A stretch of DNA of 64,000 nt from Panagrolaimus kolymaensis (Eukaryota; Nematoda; Chromadorea; Rhabditida; Panagrolaimidae): assembly GCA_028622995.1 (NCBI GenBank), contig JAJQJQ010000023.1, forward strand, positions 1,736,001-1,800,000, in the 5' to 3' direction. Each line of letters starts with the position of its first letter. Within the stretch, counting starts at the first letter, position 1. Made by a program: the position numbers and the translations under genes. The notes beneath the pieces were generated by a model, which was given only the letters and a program-made list of their open reading frames with translations, was not told the DNA's origin and searched no databases. Of this stretch, positions 58,815 through 64,000 are shown in pieces.

Positions 58815-61800
58815 TTGTTTTCTTTTTGGATTCAACAATAAATTCGCAGCAAAAAAATATAGGAAAATGTGAAGGTGTGAGTGAATTAGAAAAGCATTTG
58901 AAAGGCAGTTATTTTTTGTGGTGGTTTTGAGAAAAACTAAAAAAATTAAGAATTTATTTTTTATGAAAAAATTTTAAAACACGAATTTGCTAATCAGCTT
59001 ATTATAAAACGGAAATAAAAATGAGTCAAAAAAAATTAATCACTTATTAAAAATTGCTATAAGCGCATTCCATTTTAATTTTAATTTTCAAAAAAGCAAA
59101 TAGTAGGTTTGAACATGAATCAAAAAGGTCACAATTATTATAAAGAAGAAAAACTCAAAAGAAAATTTTAAAGTAACTAAAAATGTTTGTTTTAAATAAT
59201 ACTTTAATATTTGTGTAGCGGAGACTGAAAAAAAATCCTAGAAAATGTTAAAACCAGTCGATAAAACAACTAACGACGTTGTCGAAGTTCCTTAAAGGAA
59301 ACACAAAAAAAAATTAACCCGGAAGGTGATGGCAGCAACTTCTTACAAATCTCATTCTTTATGCATTAACATAAGTTTCTGAAAGTAGGTTGTTTTCTAG
59401 CGTCTAAAGTTTTACAAGAGAAGTATATGAAAAATTGTCAAGGCTTCAACGTTGTTAGCATCCCAAGATTTTAGTGGGGCTGTAACTTTTCTTGATAAAA
59501 AGAGCAGCTTAGACTACATCTTTAAAAAAATAGTGTTCTTCATCCTGTCAATAAAAATTGACAATTTAATAAAAACTAAACAACACAAAGTGGGAGAATG
59601 AAAAAAAGGAACTTTTATAAAGCAACAAAAAACTGCCAAAATAAAAAAATGAATAGTAGTCTCTTGAGATGGGAAGAAGGAGTGAGGAAAAGCACTACAA
59701 AAAAAGTGTGAGGAAAAATGAGTTTTTATGGAGTTGTTCAAAATAAAAAAATCTCTTGTTTTAAAATCGTTTTGTTTTTGACATTCAAGAGCTATCCTTG
59801 TTTTTGGGTGCGAAATCCTCATGTAAGTGAATGAAAAAAAATAATATGTATAAGCCATAGCGATCATCTCACATTTCAAGGATCGTAGTAATTTTTTTTT
59901 CTTTCATGTCCAACATATTGTTTTCATTTTCCTTAAGAAGAAGAGGAAGAAATATATAATATGTAAACGATGGGAATGTTTACTTTATAACCCAATTCTT
60001 TATATATATTTTTTTTCTATGATGTTGCTCTTTCGCCGCGGCATCTTCTTTGAGAAAAGAAAAAATGGGAAAATCTTCTTAACAAGCTTTTGAAGAAGAA
60101 ATTTTTTTTGGAAGCAACACAAAGGCTGCACTTTTTTTAATTGCATCAAAAACAACTTTTCTAAAAGAAAAAGAAAGTTTAAATGTTAGATAAATTGTTG
60201 AGAAAAAAAAATTCGAAGGGTTGAAGATGAAGGCAATGTTTCTGCCGATGGGGTTCTTGGCTCCTACATTTTTCTTGGGCCTTTTTGGTGGTGGCGGTTT
60301 TTAACAAAGAAAAGAAATAAATCTTCTGAAAAATAAAAAGAAAAACATTGGTAGACAAAAAAATGAATAACAGCAATAGAAAAAAATTTTGGCCACTCAA
60401 AAAAGAAAAGCCCTTCTTTTTTCATATTTGGTTTTTTTTCTTGCTTTCTAAAAACAAGAAGAATATAAAAAAGGAGGCGAAGAAACAAGCGTAAAACTAT
60501 TTCCCCCATTTTTTTGTTTGTTGTTGTTGCAGTGAATTGAGCCTCTTCTGCTTCACTTTAAAAAGGAGGAGCAAGAGATGACGAGGCATTTTTTTCGTGG
60601 TTGTAAAAGAAGCAATTGAATGTTTTAATAAAAAAAGAAAAGAAAGAAGAATGATAATCGAAAATAAAGACAAATGGGAGGAAATTTTATGAGAATTTTG
60701 TTTTTTGAGGACGACAATCTTTAAAAAATATGATAAAGAAAAGCTCATAAATTATTATTGTTGCAGCTGCAAGAAAAATTTTATTCGGCAAAACATGAGG
60801 TTTATAAAAGTTGAAGTTGGGTTTGTTCCCACATAAAAAGATGATAGTAATAGTACGGTAAAAAAATGCATTTCGAGAAAAGAAAATCACAAACTTATAG
60901 CATACATCATTTAGGATTTCTTTTCAAAAACATATTTTCCTTACCGTTACTCTCCACTTTCTAATGAATGAACCAAATATTAAAGAAATTTTAAAAAAAC
61001 TTCTAATTTAGTTCTAAATCTATTTTCTCTGAATTCTTACAAATCTCGATCCATAAATAATGGTTAATCTGGAATTACAGCTTCTAAAACACTCTCGCCA
61101 AACCTAGGAAGTAGTGCAACTTTTAATTCAATGACATTTGATTTCTTTTTTTAAATGAATTCCATCTTTTAAAAGGGTTTGGTACTCCTCTTTTTTTCTG
61201 CAGCTTTATGCTTACTTTTTTATATGCTACTTCGATATTTATAAAGTTCAAAGCTCAATAAAACTACTCGTAATTACTTACTTCTTCTTTTTAAAAATTT
61301 AAAAAACTATTAATTCCAAAGTTTTCCTTCTCAGACGAACATAGTCGTAAATTTTAAAAAATTCTGTAAAATGCATAATTAAAAAAACGTTTAAAGTCCC
61401 TAGCGATTCTAAATTACGACTTAAAATTTGGTGAAATAAACAAAGCCTTTTTAAAAGTTTATTAAATACGATATAAATTTGTTATTATTAGAAAAATTAA
61501 GATGAAGATGCATAATGATAAAAAAATTTAATAGCACAAAAACAAATTTTTAATCCTTCTTTTTAATTTTATTACATTTTTCTTAAATTAACAAAAGCTT
61601 TTAAATATAAAAAAAGCATGTAATTTAAAACATAATTCTTTAGACACTTAATCCTTAAATTCAAAGATTACCACAGTTATTAAATTTCTTTGCATTTTTT
61701 GGAAATCATTATAAAGTTTAGTTTCACTCAAAGAAAAAAAGATACTTTATCAAGGAATTCGCTTTCAATTTTTGCTTTAAAAGAGTTCGAAGGACTGACT

Positions 61801-62855
61801 AAAACTGAAGTTAAAGATTCATACTTTTTTCTTCATCATAAAGCTTAAAACAAAAAAAGCTGTTAACTTCTGACATGTCTGTAAATAGTTAGATTTGGGA
61901 TCAAAACATAAAACGAATATTATTTTCAAAATCGAATTCCTTAATAAAGATTTATGTTAGATACACGACGTACAGTACCAATGATGCCATCTGAATAGGT
62001 GCTTCCAACGCTTCTAATAATTGCCATCAGCCTGAGGCATTAGGAAACAGAAAAAACTAATCAAAAAATTTAATGAAGCAACTACAAACGCCGCTTTCAT
62101 TTTTTTTCGTTTATTATTAACGTCTCTCCATTTTTATTTTGGTCTTATTTTTTTCATTTTTCTTTTTTTTGTTAGTTTTTGCAGCTTCTGAAACAACAAC
62201 CCATACATAACTATCAGAAACAGCAATGGCGGCGGGCAATTCACTGAAGCGTATTATATTTAGCCAGGAGAAAAAATAGAAGGGCAACTTGACGTACTCA
62301 AAAAAAAGCAAGCAAGCATTTGCGATGATGAAAAAAACTCGAAAGAGGAGAAAAAGAAAAACCATTTCCTGCCTTTCATGTTTTTTGGGTGTCTCTGGAA
62401 ATGAACTTTTCTTTCTTCTGAAGAAACTCTTATGTTGTTCTGTTCATGTCATTTTCAGTCATTTTACACTTTTTGTTTTAAAAAAAAGTCAATTTAAAAC
62501 TACTTAATGCAATTTCGAAAACAAAAATCAGTGAAAAACAAAAAAAGAAGAAGCACAATAAACGTTTGCCCAAAAAAAAAGAATGCACAGAAAACGTGAA
62601 AAAAGCATCATGTGTTAAAAGCTTATTGTAGTATAGTTCAAGACAAATACCATTTCTGAAAAGCTCTTGTAACTTTCGCTAATCTCTTTACTTTTTTATA
62701 GCTTGTTTGAATTCTTTAAAAACCCGTTTAAAAAAAGACACCGTTAATTTATTGGAAAACAAATGCAACAAAAAACCCATAGTAAGTGATACAAATTAAA
62801 AAAAGAAAACACCGTAATCATTATGTACAACCAAAAAAAAAATGTAAAAACCAAG
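58815..62855. other. Gene-poor region, about 4 kb
   Basis: No supported gene on either strand. The stretch has many poly-A/T and purine tracts, and its frames are short and Phe/Lys-rich. It lies upstream of the KCTD gene and may hold regulatory DNA for it. Confidence 0.45.
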
Positions 62856-63951
62856 TTAAGAATATCGTGTATACATCTGCATAGATGTTAGACCACTGTA
62901 ACATTTCACACAGGTTGAATCGAGCAAATTAACCAAACTTGGACGTCCTTGTGGAACAGCGATATTAGTAGCAACAGCACTTGCGGAAATTGGTTGAACA
63001 ATGACAGCCTTCTTTGATCCCACTGGATAAAGCCGATAACAATGATCACATCGGAAAAGTCCTTCACGCATTCGCCATCGAACAGTTGGAGGAAGTGAAT
63101 AGAATATGCTGCTAAAATAAAAAAAGTTTAAAAAAGAACGAACAAAAACTATTAACTCACCGATAATCATAAACTTTTGCAGATGCGATTGAAAACAAGG
63201 ATCCAACTCCAAGTTTAGGTCGTTCAGGAACAGTAAAATTATTACCGATTGCACTGCTTCTAAAAAGATCTAAGCGGAAATTTCGTAGAGTGCTTGGATG
63301 AGTGATGATATTAGTATCAGAAACACGAACAGATCGTATGCGTCGGCACATATGGAAAAACTAAAAAACAATTAACATGTAAAGCTTTTCAAATTAAACA
63401 CTTACATCTTCAGGAAGTTCTTCTAAAGGATTATATTCAGCGGCAAAGTCCATCAATTGAGACAAATCACAAAGTTCATCGGGAAGATATACCAATCCAT
63501 TTCGATTCAAAGATAATGCTTCTAACGACTTCGGAAGTGATTGAACAAAGTCAACGGGTAATTCAGTAAATCCATTATTATCCAATAGCAAAGTTGTCAA
63601 AGAAGTAAGTTTTGAAATTCTGTTAAATTTCTTCCAATCAAATTCATCCATTTTACCAAGTACGTTGTTGGATAAATCAAGAAAGGTCAAATGTTTTAAT
63701 GCGAACCAGCGAATGTCGACGGATTTCATACGATGTGTATTGATTCTAAGTTCTTGTAAGCTTGCAGAAAATCCTTCTGTTTTGGGATATTCTCTGACAT
63801 CAGTAATATTTTCGCTTAATTTGAGATCTTTCTTTTTTAGAATTGGAATTACAGAGCTTAATTCATTATCGATATCGATTTGAACAGTAGATTCTCCACG
63901 AGCAGCTAATGAAATAAGTCGAAGAGCTTTATCAAGTTCAGGAGGTGAAGC
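62856..63951 (-). CDS. lrr-1: LRR1 homologue (CUL2 substrate receptor), 3' part; 5' end beyond window
   Basis: Three exons seen: 63951-63406, 63360-63161, 63111-62856. More exons lie right of the edge, since the first seen exon starts at an acceptor. LRR1 is the substrate receptor of the CUL2 ubiquitin ligase that unloads the CMG helicase at replication end. Segments match human LRR1 in order: LDKALRLISLAARGES (SAMRLAHRGC region), SLQELRINTHRMKSVDIRWF (LEHLQTSYCGLVRVDMRML), the repeats LKHLTFLDLSNNVLG and LEALSLNRNGLVYLPDEL, then a basic region. The C-terminal FRCDHCYRLYPVG and STCVKCYSGL supply Cys pairs that may bind zinc, as in CVCGRFC of human LRR1. Confidence 0.8.
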
Positions 63952-64000
63952 CTAAAAAGATAAAATTACAAGATTAACAACTCCATACTACGAAAACAAC

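Overview
The window looks like nuclear DNA of a free-living or parasitic nematode. Nearly every gene is cut by many short introns (mostly 40-80 bp) with GTAAG/GTTAG donors and TTTTCAG/TTTTTAG acceptors. The non-coding DNA is very A/T-rich. Several genes have a splice acceptor 1-20 bases before the ATG, as expected for spliced-leader trans-splicing. The gene content also fits: a nematode 7TM chemoreceptor, F-box-like families, and a nematode-type ATP synthase subunit f. A Tylenchina-type (clade IV) worm is my best guess, but only by inference. Gene models were built by hand; where I call them in phase, I checked the junctions by codon arithmetic.

Layout. 1-430: first coding exon of a leftward gene that continues off the left edge. 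430-10,690: gene-poor, with one small two-exon secreted Cys-rich protein (7,237-8,007) and one doubtful membrane-protein relic. 10,691-11,524: an F-box-like protein. 11,727-14,859 (-): a CIP2A homologue in 11 exons. 16,266-17,052 (+): START-domain lipid-binding protein. 17,984-19,894 (+): C2H2 zinc-finger protein. 20,197-28,429 (-): five close genes that could be an operon, in transcription order Mediator subunit 15, kappa-class GST, ATP synthase subunit f, dTMP kinase and a small secreted Gly-rich protein. 29,290-33,421 (+): ANKMY2 and PRMT7. 34,222-35,513 (+): 7TM chemoreceptor. 35,875-41,370 (-): a duplicated pair of membrane proteins with a single EGF domain, flanking a second F-box-like gene with a C-terminal membrane anchor. 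43,468-46,754 (-): four-TM protein with a huge disordered tail. 47,131-48,932 (-): a degenerate Hsp70-like protein with an odd domain order. 49,459-51,173 (-): catalase. 51,803-53,101 (-): CANT1-type apyrase. 54,394-54,595: a probable MITE with an exact 8-bp target duplication, beside a tRNA-Gly(GCC) gene. 55,109-55,741 (-): group-3 LEA protein. 56,830-58,814 (-): KCTD8/12/16-type BTB protein. 62,856-63,951 (-): 3' part of an LRR1 (CUL2 substrate receptor) gene that continues off the right edge.

Most genes are unrelated housekeeping or signalling genes. Catalase and the LEA protein fit stress and desiccation tolerance. The KCTD protein and chemoreceptor fit neurons, and MED15, PRMT7 and the zinc-finger protein fit gene regulation. 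The most unusual items are the MITE, the reordered Hsp70-like protein, the EGF-ligand-like duplicated pair, and a pair of identical-geometry GC-rich hairpins at 37.56 and 37.92 kb.
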